Assembly (NCBI GenBank): GCA_905182985.1
Contig: CAJJDN010000124.1
Coordinates: forward strand, 248,001-312,000
Source: Paramecium sonneborni
Taxonomy: Eukaryota > Ciliophora > Oligohymenophorea > Peniculida > Parameciidae
Reading direction: 5' to 3'
Length of the DNA: 64,000 nucleotides
Part shown: in pieces, positions 1 through 12,700 of the stretch
How the letters are laid out: every line of letters begins with the position of its first letter
How positions within the stretch are numbered: position 1 is the stretch's first letter
Translations under genes and position numbers: made by a program
Notes under the pieces: model-generated
The model's database searches: none
What the model was told of the DNA's origin: nothing
Seen by the model: the letters and a program-made list of their open reading frames with translations, nothing else

Positions 1-1575
1 ATTAACTGAAATAATATTAGTCTCTAAATTAGACAATTCTTCAATTGAAACCTATTACTTAGGTACTCTAAATGTTTCTAATATTAATATAATTTTGTTT
101 TACTTTAATTAGTTGTAAATTAGAGACTCAGAATATAATGAGAATCTTAAAGCTACTTTATATATCCTTCACATGCAATTTTGTTTAAATGTTATGTGGT
201 AAAATGAGAAGAAAAAAGCAATTCTAAAGTCTATAATGCTATTTCTTAATGCTGTTTTCCCTATATCAAATTAGGACAAAGAGTATTAGTTTTTGCAAAT
301 AAATATTCCATCTGTTATATATTAAATAAATTAGCATATTATGCTTCCAATAAATATGAACAAAATCTTGGGATATTTTACATCTTAAAATCTTCAGGCA
401 ATAAGGTTAATAGTTCATATGAAACATAATATAAAGGAATCAATTATTATTAATGTAATGATTCATCATTTGTATCAAATATCTATGTTAATTCATTTAT
501 CAAAATTAAAATTGAATCTTATGCTGCATCCTAATTTATAGACATTACTTTCTTTAATAATTTTACTATCAAATAAAGTATGTTTATTCTTCTACCCATA
601 AACTTTGTTAAATTGTGCAATATTTACTTACTAATTAAATCTATTTAACCTTTCAAAGTTTTTTAGTTTATTTCCATCTTCTATTACCCTACAGATGGAT
701 CTAAAGTGGGATATGAATAAACTATATGATCTCTATTATCTTTTATATAAACTTCATGATTCCTATTATAATTCTATTCTGATTAGTTTTTATTAAATCT
801 TATAGTTAAATTTCTTATGAATTTTTAAAGTGCAATCAAAGAATAATATATTATATTGTCTTCTTTTTGTGAATTACTTAAAAGTAAGACTTCTTCAATA
901 ATTTCTTATCTAGATCGAAATACTTCAATTGGAAAGTCTTTTAATGCTCTCCATAATTATTCTTTTATTGTAAATAATATTGTTTAGTTATTTCCAAATT
1001 TTAATTAAACACTTATATCAAAAAGGAACTTTTCATCTTACTCAGTCAATTTCACAAATGAAAAATATTCATATTCAACTGTCTTATGATCTGGCTTAAC
1101 AAGAATTTTAATTTACTCATCCATACTATTCCAAATTTTTTAATTCATTTTATCTGGATTTTAAATAGGTTATATTGATTCCCCTTCCATTATATTTTGA
1201 ATTAATTAATCTAAACTATTGTTATGCAAATTGTATTGTAACAATTTATTTCTAAATTCACAAATTGATTGTATATCAGATTTCAAATTTTGTTTAACTA
1301 AATGATGCTATTGTTATTTTATTTTTATTTACCTTTGAAAAATCTTTAATCAAATCAATCACTTGATTAATTAATTATAATTAAGTGTTAATACATTGAT
1401 TAACAATCCATTTAAAAAGAATACAACCAATTGTTGGATTTTTATCACATAGTTCGTTCATTCCAACTAAACCACATTAGATTTTTGATATCAAATTACG
1501 AATCGCACTCTATTAAACATCCAAACTACAGCTCTATAATTTCTCTATAATTTTATTGACCTAATGGAAACTCAT
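1..1575 (-). CDS. RTTN: Rotatin-like basal body protein, N-terminal part (runs off the window)
   Basis: Reading down from ATG at 1575, with TAA/TAG as Gln, gives a continuous armadillo/HEAT-like helical protein to the window edge. One 25-nt intron (1308-1332, GTAAAT...ATAG) splits it cleanly in phase 0. The first about 100 residues match the conserved rotatin N-terminus: AIRNLISKIQCGL, then a hydrophobic helix, then LINQVIDLIKDFSK at the intron. Rotatin/Ana3 is a large centriolar and basal-body protein needed for centriole elongation and cilia, which fits a heavily ciliated cell. The rest of the gene lies left of the window. I recognise the family from the N-terminal domain only; the later part (WRALKDFPIEVF and following) is consistent but less diagnostic. 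Confidence 0.6.
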
Positions 1576-1993
1576 AGCTTCTCTTTTTTGAATTTAAAAT
1601 TATAAAAATAAACAAATATATTTAATTAAGAATAATGAAATCACATATATTAAATAAAAATCAATGAGGTATTTTGAAACTACATTTACTTTACCTTCTT
1701 TTAATCATTCAATCTACAATATTCTAGCCAAAAATATATAACAATGGTTTCATTTATTAAAAGATCATTAAATCTAAATTATAATTATATTTCTTACAAA
1801 GTTTCATACAAAAATGCATAATATTAAGTTATAATTACTTTATCAAATCGTTTTGGAGAATAAAATAATCAATTTATTGACTGATTAAGCCAAAATATAT
1901 TAGTTATTTATAGATTGTATAAATATTGATATTATAAACTATAATCTTTAACTCGACAACATTAAAAATATACACTATTTATTTATATTATTA
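1576..1993. other. Intergenic, with one weak ORF on the opposite strand
   Basis: This lies between the start of the rotatin gene and the 3' end of the next minus-strand gene. A plus-strand ATG at 1664 (MRYFETTFTLPSF...) stays open past 1993 and runs antisense into the neighbouring gene. With TGA as the only stop, about 110 open codons by chance are not rare, so I do not call it a gene. Nothing else is recognisable. Confidence 0.4.
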
Positions 1994-3220
1994 TCAAATT
2001 CCTTATGCTAATTATCCCAAAGATTATTTCTAGGAACTTGGAGTTTCATCAAGTTCCATTCCAAATATTAGCTTCCTAATAATTTAATTTTAAGATTATT
2101 TCAAAATCTCAGAAATCTTAAATTCATGTAATACTTTTTAAATTTATATTAAATTATTATCTGATTATAGATTATTTTAAGCTGATTATTCCTCTTTAAT
2201 TTTGAGACTTTATTTTAATATTTTTTAATAATAGTTACTATTGTTTTATATACTCTCTTTAGCATAAAATTCTTCTTTTATAACTTAATGATGTTTTATC
2301 AATTATTTTATAAGAATTTGATTGTTTATCTCATTAATTTGAGGGATTAGTTAAATTCTGTTATCAAGCTTCTAATAATTATAAGATATTGAATAATTAG
2401 AAAAAGTTTACACTGCCAAAGAATTATTAACTTTAATCAGATGTTCAACTAATTACTTTGACTATTCTTGAATAGTTTTTAAATTTTATCCTTAATAGTA
2501 TTATTAAAATTAAATAATTTTTTGTTTAAATTCTTCCCTACATTTATTTTAAATTAGTTAATGAAATTTATTTTCCATAAATTCTTTTTGACAAAGTTAA
2601 ACTAAATTTTTAATTATTTCTTTTAAGTTAGCTTGTTTATCATAATTATATTTTAGAGGATCTCTTGTAAATTCTTCTTAAATAATAGCAACAATTTAAA
2701 GATATTATTGATTTAATATTGTCTATTAAATTTATTCAAGTAAATTTTGAATAAAAATTTATTCCTCTTCAACTGTGATTGTGAGTATCAGAATTTTAGA
2801 TAATAAAAGTAAACATTCTGATTTTTTCAAAAGAATAATGGTTGACACTTCAAAGATTAAAAATTATTGATTCATTGTTTAATACATGAGAGACTTTTAT
2901 TCTTAAGTTGATTCTTTATTTTATTTCAATTTATTTCCAATTGTAGTGATTTCCTCTAAATTTAAGATTGTAGAAATAGTATTCAAGAATCCCTTATTAT
3001 CATAGAATTCATCAACAATCTATTATATTTAATCAAGTTTTGTATTGATTCTCTGGCCTTTTTCCATTTATAATTACATTTCTTTAGTTAATTTACTCTG
3101 CATTTTTTATAAGAAAGCATTAAATAAATGTGATCTAAATTTGTAGGTAATTCCACCAAATAGAAGAATTAAGAATAATAAAGTCTTTTTTGGATGGTTT
3201 CTGTAAATTGTTAGCAACAT
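1994..3220 (-). CDS. Pex3-like peroxisome biogenesis protein (tentative)
   Basis: An intronless frame of 408 residues, close to the usual Pex3 length of about 370-440. It begins with a short tail, basic residues (YRNHPKK), then a hydrophobic segment LLFLILLFGGITYKF, and then a long helical, Gln-rich domain with no further clear membrane segment. That order (short N-tail, RHKK-type basic patch, one membrane anchor, cytosolic helical domain) is the Pex3 plan; Pex3 docks Pex19 to insert peroxisomal membrane proteins. A second hydrophobic stretch around residues 120-140 (FLIFEVSTIILLKK) aligns with the first core helix of Pex3. The sequence is very divergent, so another membrane-anchored helical protein is possible. 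The stop is TGA at 1994-1996. Confidence 0.4.
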
Positions 3221-3322
3221 TTTAAATAAATTAAATAAATATAATTACTATGTGAATTATATATTATTTATAAATATATTGATGAATTTGAATTATAAAA
3301 TAAATGAATTATTAAAAAATAA

Positions 3323-4557
3323 ATGTTTTATGCAGATTCAATTTAAGAAGATAAAATAAAATCCTACCTTTAGTAAATTGAATAAGAGTAAGAAAAGAAG
3401 GAAAGAATCTAAAAATTATCAGAATCATTAATGAATAAGGCTAAATTAAAATTGAAGTATTTAATATTCGTTAAATAAGGTTAACAAATAAAGATTTTAG
3501 AAGAGAAGATTAATTCAATAAAAAATTAGAAGAATTTAAATAACTTAGTACTTTTGTAGATGCAAGACCATCAATAAATAAATTAAATTTATTAAACAAT
3601 AGAAATCTATTATTAAAACTTTAAGTAATATAGAAGACTTAATAATATTAAGAAAGCAATAAAAATAACACAAATAAAACTTAAATAGCAAAATAGGAAT
3701 TAATTTCTAAAAATACATAGCCATTAATTTTGGATGATGAATTCAAATTATAATTTTTATCTTCTTAAAATTATGAGCCAATTTAAAGAAAGTAATTAAA
3801 AATGCCTAGAAGATCATAACCAGAATCCCCTAAAGAGGTTGCTCCTATAATATAGGTTGAAGATTTGTTAAACTTTGATGAATCTCCAAAAAATGATACA
3901 AATTTATTTTATCGTTCGATATTTAAAACAAGTCCATCTCCTTAAAGAAAATAATAAACATAATAGTTTGAAGAGGATACATAAAAATTTAGATAATTTC
4001 TTCAATCTCAAGGACTGATTTAGAAGTCAGAGAAAAAGAATCAAAAGAGAACACCATTAAGAAAAATTCCGATTTAAGAATATTATGAAAACTTTTAGAA
4101 GAAATGTCAGTCATTAGTAAAAGATGTGGCATTAGAGTCTAGAAGAAGAAGTATGATAAAGGAAAACGAAGTATGTACTTCTAAGAAAGAGATATTAAAA
4201 GATACTATTATTAATAAAGGTCATAATTGTAAATTATCTGGAAAGTTAAATCATTCGTAAACTAATTCTTCAACATCTCCAAGATTGAAGGTGAATAATT
4301 TGAATCAAAAGGCAAATAGAGGATCCTAGACTTAGAGAGTTTTAATAAAAACTAAATGTCTATTAGATACTGAATAAAAAAGTCCAATTAAAAATAGATT
4401 ACAAACTTAATTTGAGTCATTTACTTAAACTGTTAATAGAACTTAAGAAACATTTATTAAGATTAATAAAAGAAATGAGAGGATTATTCGAAGAATGTCT
4501 ACAGCTGTGAATAGTATACATAAAAAATATAATAATGGAGAAGAGATTTAAGGGTGA
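3323..4557 (+). CDS. Uncharacterised charged protein, 396 aa
   Basis: The reading starts MFYADSIQED with a charged coiled-coil-like N-terminus, then changes frame. A 44-nt GTAT...TTTAG intron at 3457-3500 joins the two frames exactly (134 + 1,057 coding bases, divisible by 3). 44 nt is long for this genome, so the junction is less certain than others. The middle is Pro/Ser/Lys-rich and looks disordered (KMPRRSQPESPKEV); the C-terminus is basic and helical (KINKRNERIIRRMSTA). I recognise no domain. The next gene starts 56 bp downstream on the same strand. Confidence 0.55.
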
Positions 4558-4613
4558 TCAATAATTATATTTATAATTTCTCATTTAATATGATATTAAT
4601 TTATTTTTAAGAA

Positions 4614-5703
4614 ATGGGATGTGGAGCATCAAAATAATAACATGAAAAACTGAAGAGTTATGTAAATTGTATTAGTGAGCTTAGAAATTAAAATTGGAAG
4701 AGTTAGGATAAATAAATGATTAATTAGCTAAATAGATAGCAGATTTAAGAGATGTTAAAAATAAAAGAAAACCTATTTATATTATCAAAGATCAAGAGGT
4801 ATTAGAAATATTAATGTTTTTGAGAGGTGGAAGAATTGACATCTTATAAGGAAGAACTTGAGAGGAAGTTTTTGTTGATTGAAAAAGAAATTACTAGACT
4901 TAATAAACAATTTCAAATTTAATCAAAAGTGGAACCAAAGAAAAAAAGAAAAACTACTAAACCTATTGATATTGATGATATTGCAGATGAAGAAGAATGG
5001 AAGAAAGTTAATTAAATTATATTAAAATAGAATATGATGAATGATAATGATGTCACTATTAAACCTTTTGATGATGCTTAACTTGAAATTTAATCAGATA
5101 ATATTGGAAAGAAGCATATTAATAATAGCTCTTAAAGTAAAATTATAAAATTAAATAGGTGATGTTTTAATGTTAGATTCCTAATAAAATATTAAAAAAC
5201 AAATTGCTAATGTAGAAAATAAAGAAGAAGTCAATCATTTAGAATAATAACTCTAATTTTAAAGCTAAAAAATTATTATTTAAAATGATCAATTAAATGA
5301 CCAAAATAATATTGATAATTAATCTAAGCTCTAAACAAATTAATAAGATTTACTCAAAATTAAAGTTAGTATTTAAGAGGCTTTAGGACAAGATCTACAA
5401 GCATATAATGATGAAATTAAAAACAAATTATTTTCTCAAGACTAAAGTAATCAACCATAATAAACTTTGAAAAATAGTGAAATTGAAATTTGTTTTAATG
5501 AGTAATCCTTAGAATAAATTGCATAAAGTCCTGAAAAAAACATAAACACTCTTCCAAAAAAGGTCAAGCAAAATTAACCACAAACTTCTTCTTAAGTTTT
5601 AAATTAATAATAGTAAAAAGCAGAAAAACAATTATTCTTCTCTAAATAACGTCCTTCTGGTAATGATCAACAAAGAAATTCAAAATATAAATACCAACTA
5701 TGA
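4614..5703 (+). CDS. MGCGAS-type N-myristoylated coiled-coil protein, 338 aa
   Basis: The start MGCGASKQQ is a classic N-myristoylation signal with an adjacent palmitoylatable Cys, so the protein is probably membrane-attached. Three introns restore one frame: 4662-4684 (23 nt), 4799-4826 (28 nt, ending GAG, the weakest junction) and 5137-5158 (22 nt). The exon sum is 1,017 nt, divisible by 3. After the anchor comes a coiled coil (KLKLEELGQINDQLAKQ, then VEELTSYKEELERKF), a basic patch PKKKRKTTK, and a Gln/Asn-rich tail ending in TGA at 5701. No enzyme domain is visible. Ciliates carry many such short acylated coiled-coil proteins; the function is unknown. Confidence 0.6.
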
Positions 5704-6696
5704 TTTTATTGTTTTAATATTTATCATTATTATTATAAAATAACTTAAATATAATAAATTTGATTCTGAAAATGATATCCCGATGTATTATTTTCTAATA
5801 TATTTTAAATTCGAAATAAATAGCGATCTTACAAATGTACAAGTCACATCAATTAAATCATTTATTACTCTTATTACATATACTATATCTTTTATTTTTA
5901 TTTTGCATCAAACACTTTAAAACCTTCTTATTTCAATTTAATATTCATCCATTAAAACAGTTTCATCAAATTAAATGGAGAGAACTTCTTTTGAATCATT
6001 TTATTATTCCAAAATTTCCTGTTTTATAAAAATATATTTCATCTTTGAGACTTTCGAAAATCCTCTAAAGTTACAAAAAAGTTAGTTAATAGTTGTAAAA
6101 CATTAACAAATTCTGTAACCTTAGTATAAGTCCTTGACTAATCAAGAAAAAAGTCTTAAAATTAATAAACTTTCTACAAATTTTAAAAGTTTAATTCCAA
6201 GCCTTTAAGGGGGACTGATATGGTTTCTGGCTAACAAAGATAGTAATAAATATGTTATTAGACAAGTAATGCATATAATGATTAGTTAGAAATCATGAAA
6301 ATAGAAATAAGTGTTTAGATACTGCTACAATATTTTTTTTGTTAAAAGGTTGGTAGAATGTCATCTAAGGAGGATATTGTGCACACTCACTATTAAAATT
6401 CTTATTTTAATCAATTACATCTTTTAAATTTGTAATACTAACTAAAAAATAATTAATACTGCTTTTATATTTACAAAGTATTAAAGGCGTATAAACATTT
6501 AATATAAGTAGGATTTTTAACAAAATAAGAAAAAATCTTAACCTAAAAAAAAAATACCAAGAGTATAATTAAAATATAAATAGATCATTGTTATTACATA
6601 TATATAAACAATTAATATGATTTCAATTATCTTATTGAACTTTGACCAATATTTTATAAATCATTAATATAAACAAATCTTGATTATATTTAATTT
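5704..6696 (+). other. Unresolved stretch, possible small gene(s)
   Basis: Several overlapping plus-strand frames are open here because only TGA ends translation. One of them, from about 6050 to 6480, reads like protein (KPLRGTDMVSGQQ, then AYNDQLEIMKIEI and GRMSSKEDIVHTHY), but I find neither a convincing start nor a domain. An ATG frame at 5835 gives an Ile/Leu/His-rich string with no TGA for about 100 codons, which is typical of chance AT-rich translation. I leave the interval unassigned. Confidence 0.25.
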
Positions 6697-8007
6697 ATGA
6701 TTTAAACACAAACCCATCTTTCATAAGAGTGGATTGATTTCTTATAAATAATAACAAATTCAAACCCAATTGATGTAGAAACAGTAAAAAAATTTGTAAA
6801 AGTTCGTTACAATCAATTCCCAACAGATTAATAGATGAAAGATTACTATGAAGATGTATTTTCTAAGTTAGAGATTATTTTAAACTATATTTAGATCTAC
6901 AAATGATGTAAATAGAAAAAAGTGGCATTAACAAGATAAAAATTTACTCATATGGTGTATGACTAAGCATTTAATGTCATAAAATCGATTTGAGCTCATT
7001 CCTGTAATAGTTATAAATATTAATTAAGAATAATAATGATTGGGATTATGTATCAAAAGTTCTATGTGTAGACAAGAATTTGGTGGAATTAAAATGGATT
7101 TCTCATCTTCATTCTAATTTAAAAATCTCTAATTGGTCAAAGGAAGAAGATTAAATTCTAATTAGTATTGCAAAGTATCTTTGTTTAATAATTAATTAAG
7201 TGATCATTATTATAAAAACAATTGGACTGAATTAACGATTAAATTTAATTCTATATCTTAAACATAGAGATATCCAAAATAAATAAGAGAACGATGGAAC
7301 AATGTATTAAATCCCAACATCTCTAGATCATATTGGAAAAAAGAAGAAAAAATTCAGTTGCTTTAATTAATATTGAATTATGGCAAAAAATGGTCTAAAA
7401 TCTAAAATGAATTAAATGGAAGAAGTGAAAATTAAATTAAAAATTAATATAACGGAATAATTAGAAATTTAAAAAGATTTAATGTAATCATTGTATCTAA
7501 TCTATAGGTTTAAGAAATTGAAGAAAAATTGTTAATCTAAGCAATAATTTAAAATCCCGATCAGAAACTAAGTTTGACAGTTACTTAATTTATGTCAGAC
7601 TACTTAGCTAGAAAAGAAGCATCAAAAAATGCATAATCTTTAAAATACAATTAATAGACTGAATCATTAATTCAAAAGAAAACTTGCATTGATCCTCTTC
7701 CTTAACAAAATAGTATTATTTTTTGTTATAAAAAGATATTTAATTATAAGAAAAAGTTAATTAGTGTAAAGAGACACACCAATAAATGTTGGAGACATCC
7801 ATTTAATAAAATTCTTATTTTTCCATTCCTCAACAATAACAATATTAAACTAATCCAATAGCATTCAATCAATGTTTTTAAAATAATAATTATTCAAATT
7901 ATTACACCAATTTTCATTAATAAAACTAACAATATTATAATTACATTCATTATAATTAAATTTAATCATAATTGCCTTATTCATCGTATTAATTTAGATA
8001 TTATTGA
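6697..8007 (+). CDS. Myb-repeat DNA-binding protein, 402 aa
   Basis: Four introns (6867-6894, 7004-7028, 7175-7200, 7713-7735; 28, 25, 26 and 23 nt) join five exons totalling 1,209 nt. The centre holds Myb/SANT repeats: NWSKEEDQILISIA, then QIRERWNNVLNP ending one repeat, then YWKKEEKIQLLQLIL with KWSKIQNELNGRSENQIKN. The evenly spaced Trp residues, the acidic cluster EED and the third-helix NGRSENQIKNQY are hallmarks of R2R3-type DNA-binding repeats. An earlier degenerate repeat (KKWHQQDKNLL) precedes them. The tail is Asn/Gln/Tyr-rich. It is a paralogue of the gene at 14730-16439, with the same layout; probably a transcription or chromatin factor. Confidence 0.8.
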
Positions 8008-8424
8008 TGATACTTTATTTGAAAATAATATTGATGAATATTTATTTATATCTTTAATTATTTTAATTGTATTTTTTTATAATTAATTTACAACTTGCTA
8101 TCAAAGAGAAAAGGCTAAACAATGTTTATAGTTTTTAATTATAAATAGAACTCTCTAAAATGTAAGGATTCATCATTTCTAACTTTATTATTGAATTAGC
8201 ATTATTTTCATTTAATATCAATTAATTTTATTAATTTGTAAAAAATTATAAATAATTAAAAATTTTAATTTAATTAAATTATATAAACGATTGATTTTTA
8301 AACATAATTCATGAAGCACTACCTGTTGTTAATGAATAAATTTAATGTCTCAAAAGAAGTTTAGTAAAATATTATTTAATTTTTAATAAATAGAGTAATA
8401 TATATAAACATATTAATATAAAAG
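8008..8424. other. Intergenic between convergent 3' ends
   Basis: AT-rich spacer of about 415 bp between the TGA of the Myb gene (plus) and the TGA of the next gene (minus). No long frame, repeat or RNA gene is seen. Confidence 0.5.
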
Positions 8425-9012
8425 TCATTAAAAATTGTTATGAAAGTGGTTGAATAGGTCTTAAATAATTTTGAAAGCAAATGGTTTGATTCTGTTTAAA
8501 TTGATTTATAATTGTTCCACCTTAATATTAGCCATTTAAGCAATAACTTTAACATTTATGCCTCCTTACTTCAAATAAATGATATCAGTGGCAATTTTTA
8601 CTGAAATTGCATTTTGAAGTTGTTTTGGTAACTTATTTATGAGAGGCTACATCTATTAAAAGAGAATGTAGCAAACTTAAGTAGATTTTGAATTTAATTT
8701 GAGTTTTTTGCATAAAGTAGAAATCAAGGAGGAATATTAATTTTGAATACATTTTGAAAGGTATTCTACTTTTGCATCTGCTTTAGGTAATGGTTAATTT
8801 AGTTCTTTTATGGCACAATGAACTAATGCCTAAGCATATAATGAAGTATTTGGTAGAGTAAGACAATTTAGTATTTAGATTGCTTTTTTTTCTACTGCAT
8901 CATCTAAATTCATTTTGTATACTAAATGCTAGACTTCCTCTATTAAGTCAGAAGATCTTTTTGGAGTAGAGCATTCGTCACTAAATTTTGGTACTGGAGG
9001 TCTATTGATCAT
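8425..9012 (-). CDS. Small helical protein, possibly cyclin-fold/TFIIB-like, 195 aa
   Basis: A single intronless frame, MINRPPVPKFSDECST..., 195 residues, with two helical halves. The C-terminal half, LPKQLQNAISVKIATDII then GGINVKVIAQMANIKVEQL, resembles the last helices of a TFIIB/BRF cyclin-like repeat (an alanine-rich helix, then a helix-turn-helix-like motif). There is no zinc ribbon, and only one repeat is convincing, so it is not a full TFIIB. It could be a divergent general transcription factor subunit or an unrelated small helical protein. Codon use matches its neighbours. Confidence 0.5.
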
Positions 9013-9716
9013 TATTATTTTATTTATTGATATAAATCACAACTTTGAAAATCAGTTTAATATGAATGTTCTTGAAAAAACTCATTATGTTTAATTTTAT
9101 AATATTAATTTAAAGTATTTTAATAGAAAACCAGCTTTGAAACTATTTCTAATAATATGGAATGAAAATACTTATATATCTTTAACAGATTTGACAATGA
9201 GTCATCAATTCAATACATATATTTAAATACTTATATGTAGTCTGATTCTAAAAAATAATACACTTGATTACTTTGATTTTTTATTAATTAATATTCTCTA
9301 AAGAGTTTGATGTATATCAATTAAGATAGAAGCATATGATATTTTAGTAATGTTTATTTACTTATAATTATCTTTTAATCTAAATCGCTTTTATTCCAAT
9401 AAAATAAGAATAAAAGTATTACATTTCAATATTAGGTATATCAACATATAAAAGCTTATATAATATTTCTTTGATTCTTTTTTCTCTAAATATATGTGTG
9501 GACTGAGCATTATTTAATATTTTATGATATTTAATTTCTTTTTTAATGTAATATTTATTTTTTATATATATAATTATTATTAAATATGTTTAGTAATCCA
9601 ATTAGATGCTAGATCTTCTGATAATATATAAATGATAAAATTAAAATGGCATTAAAGATCTATGAGAAAGTTAACTATTTTAGTTAGCATTAATACATTA
9701 TCAATTAATTTATATT
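9013..9716. other. Intergenic, one weak short ORF
   Basis: About 700 bp between the promoter side of the 8425-9012 gene and the 3' end of the Dicer-like gene. A plus-strand ATG at 9063 opens about 80 codons (MNVLEKTHYVQFYNIN...). It has no domain and no neighbouring exon I can join, so I do not call it. The rest is low-complexity AT. Confidence 0.4.
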
Positions 9717-12700
9717 TCAATAATCAATTATTTCATATAATTTTTCCCATGCTTACCCTTTATTCTTAGCATAAATGTGCAATTAAGATATTTCATAATA
9801 TTTATCTCTCTTTACATTTACTATTTATGCTTCTAGCATATCATAAGGAATAAACAAGTTTTATCCTTGTGTTACTTTTTTATAATCTTAATGTGGAATT
9901 TTAATTAGATTAAAATTAAATGGATTACCTATCTTATCTAAATACCTTTAATTTAAATTGATATATATACCATTAATAAAATTAATATTTAGGTTATCTT
10001 TTAATATAATCTTGCGAATATAATTATTCAACTTTTACTTCCTCTAGTATAATTTTCATCCATTAAGTAACAATATTTAAATTACAATTAGAATCAAGAT
10101 AAATAGCACCAACAAGAGCATAAAAAGCATTTTATAAAGATTAAGTGACTGGAGATTTTTTAATTTTATCAATTTTAAATGCTAATGGTTCATCTTTACA
10201 TTTTTCAATTTCATTAGCTAAATCAAAAAGGGCAGATTAGTAACTGCTATTAAGGTAATTGTGCAATTGAAGATAAATTGCTAGATATCCAATAAAAGAA
10301 GTTTTCTATAAAATTTTACCTAAAATTCTTATTACAAAACAATCTATAATATTTTTTTAGTTTTTACCTTAATTTTTTTCATTTAAGAATTTTATTAATT
10401 TATAATTCCATAAAGTCTCACCTAACATTCCTAATAAAGAATTTTCGAAATTATTTTAGTCTGTTTCATTCATATTTTCAAATTACATTTTATATTCATT
10501 CCATTATTATTCTGTTATAAATCCCTAAAATTCTTATTTTTATGAGAATTATTCATAATACTTATACCTTACTTTGTTATTAATAACAAATTTAAATGAA
10601 ATATCAGTCATAGCTTAAAATAAAAGTTCAAAATGTTTAAATTAATATTTAATTCGTTATTCAAGTGAAGAGAATGCTATTTTAACCTATTAAGTTAGAT
10701 CATTTAAAGGTACAACTTCAGGTAAATATTCTTATAAGCTTTTTGATGAACTCAAATGTATCTTCATTGGAATTGTGATTTTAAATATTCTAAGCCAAGT
10801 AAATCCATTTTCAAGATAATCATCTTCATCTTAAAGCATAAATAGTGATTATTGTATAAATTAAAAAAATTCTTAATTTGAAAAATGAATCTTATTTTAA
10901 ATTGTACTTTTAAATGATCTTCTTTTAGTAACTGAAATATCATCCAAAATTACTTATTCCATCATCAAATCAAAGTTATCTTAATACCTCTCAAGTCCTA
11001 TAAAAGTTTTTGTAATATCATCTTAATCCTTTTTATGTAAATAGAAAAAGAGATGAGATTCAAGTAAACAATTTCTAACATATGTACTTCTTGTATATGT
11101 CTTCTTTTTAGCTTGTGTAATATTTATATCATTATGAAAATAATTTGCATATAATAAAACTGCCATTAAAAATTTGTAATATTGCAGTCCTAACAATAAG
11201 TTATTATGATTATGAGATTGTAAATCTAAGGATTGAAATAAAATATCATCAAGTCTCTCTTTTATATTTACATTCTAGATATTATCAACTACGTTATGTT
11301 TTATGAAATTCATTTTTGATCCTACTTAGTTATTTTGAAAATTAAACTTAAGAGATGTGAGACTTTTTATATACTTACTGATTTAATTCAAAACTTCGTT
11401 TATTTATAGATTTATTTTCAAAGGTCCTTCAGGAATTTTCTTATCTATTTAATCTATTATATTATCTTTTAAAAAATCAACTTTGAATCTCAAAGCAAAT
11501 TAATTCATAATATAATTTAAAGATAAATTACTATTGGCTTAACCCTTTAATATTATTAGCTTATTCAAATTCTATTCAGATTCATTTTTTATCTTTATTT
11601 GATATTCTAAAATATAATATAGAGAGTTTTACAATTATTAATAACAGCATATATGTCATCTCTTATTAACTTCAAATTTTCTTCTTTTATTATCAATTGT
11701 ATATATTATTTATAATAATCAATATATTGATTTTTAGAAATCTGTTTTATTGATAAAAATTAAATGCCAAGAGCAGTTAAAGTGTTTTAGCTTTTATTGA
11801 TTTGTTCAAGCATTTATTTTGGAAAAATCAAGAAAATATTCTCATTATCAAATAGAATTTCATATTATAAAAAATCATCAAATTCTTAATCTTTTGATTG
11901 AAAGATTGTTTTAAATAGAATATTGTAATATCTTTTTTAAGAATTTATCTTACCACCCATTGTAGATTAACTATGAAAAAGCCTTTATGAATATTTACAA
12001 GCTATTTGCCATTATTCCCTAGTCTATAAATATTTTTAAAATAGTTACCATTATAATTTGAGAGTCATCTTAATCTGCTCCAATATGTTAACCCAAATCA
12101 GAATCAAAACTTATTTATAAATTGTCATCAAGATATCCTTTTTAATATAATTACATAGATGCTTCAAATGCGACTGATGCTTTTGAATCTTTTGATGTTG
12201 GGGCAAGTTTTCCATAAAAAATAAAACTCTTTAAAGAAATAGGTAAGAGTAAAAATGATATAAATTATTCGTTTTATTAAGAATTGCCTTACAATTAATA
12301 AATTGCATATTTAGGAACAACTCTCTCCACTTCTTTGGAATTAAACTTTTAGCATAATTATTGAATTAATTAACATGACCAATTAGTATTAATTTAGGCT
12401 CCAGTGCTTTCAATTTAAAATGAATCATAATATGTATTTTCTAGAACTCTACTCTCTCAATTATAAAATTAAACAAATACATAAAGTTTGCATAGCTTTT
12501 GTCAACATTTATTGTCTTTAAGGAGCTGTCAATTCTTCAATAATTTATTTTATGTTGTTTTAAACTTATTGATGACTTTACACTCTTGCTTATTAATCTT
12601 TATCAACCATAAAGATCATAAACTATGAATTTTCTTTTCTTGCTCTACCTTTCATTTAAACATATGCCTTTGAACTTGCTATAGGATTGAATCCAATCAC

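Noticed and set aside
1664..2170. Plus-strand ORF overlapping the 3' end of the Pex3-like gene
   Set aside because: Half of it is antisense to a better-supported gene, and its open length is within chance for a one-stop code.
5835..6029. Plus-strand ORF MYKSHQLNHLLLLLH...
   Set aside because: Low-complexity Ile/Leu/His translation with no domain and no joinable exons; two other frames are equally open here.
6195..6245. Slightly GC-richer patch with a GGGGG run, considered as a tRNA or structured RNA
   Set aside because: No cloverleaf or conserved T-arm sequence can be formed by eye, and the patch sits in a plausible coding frame.
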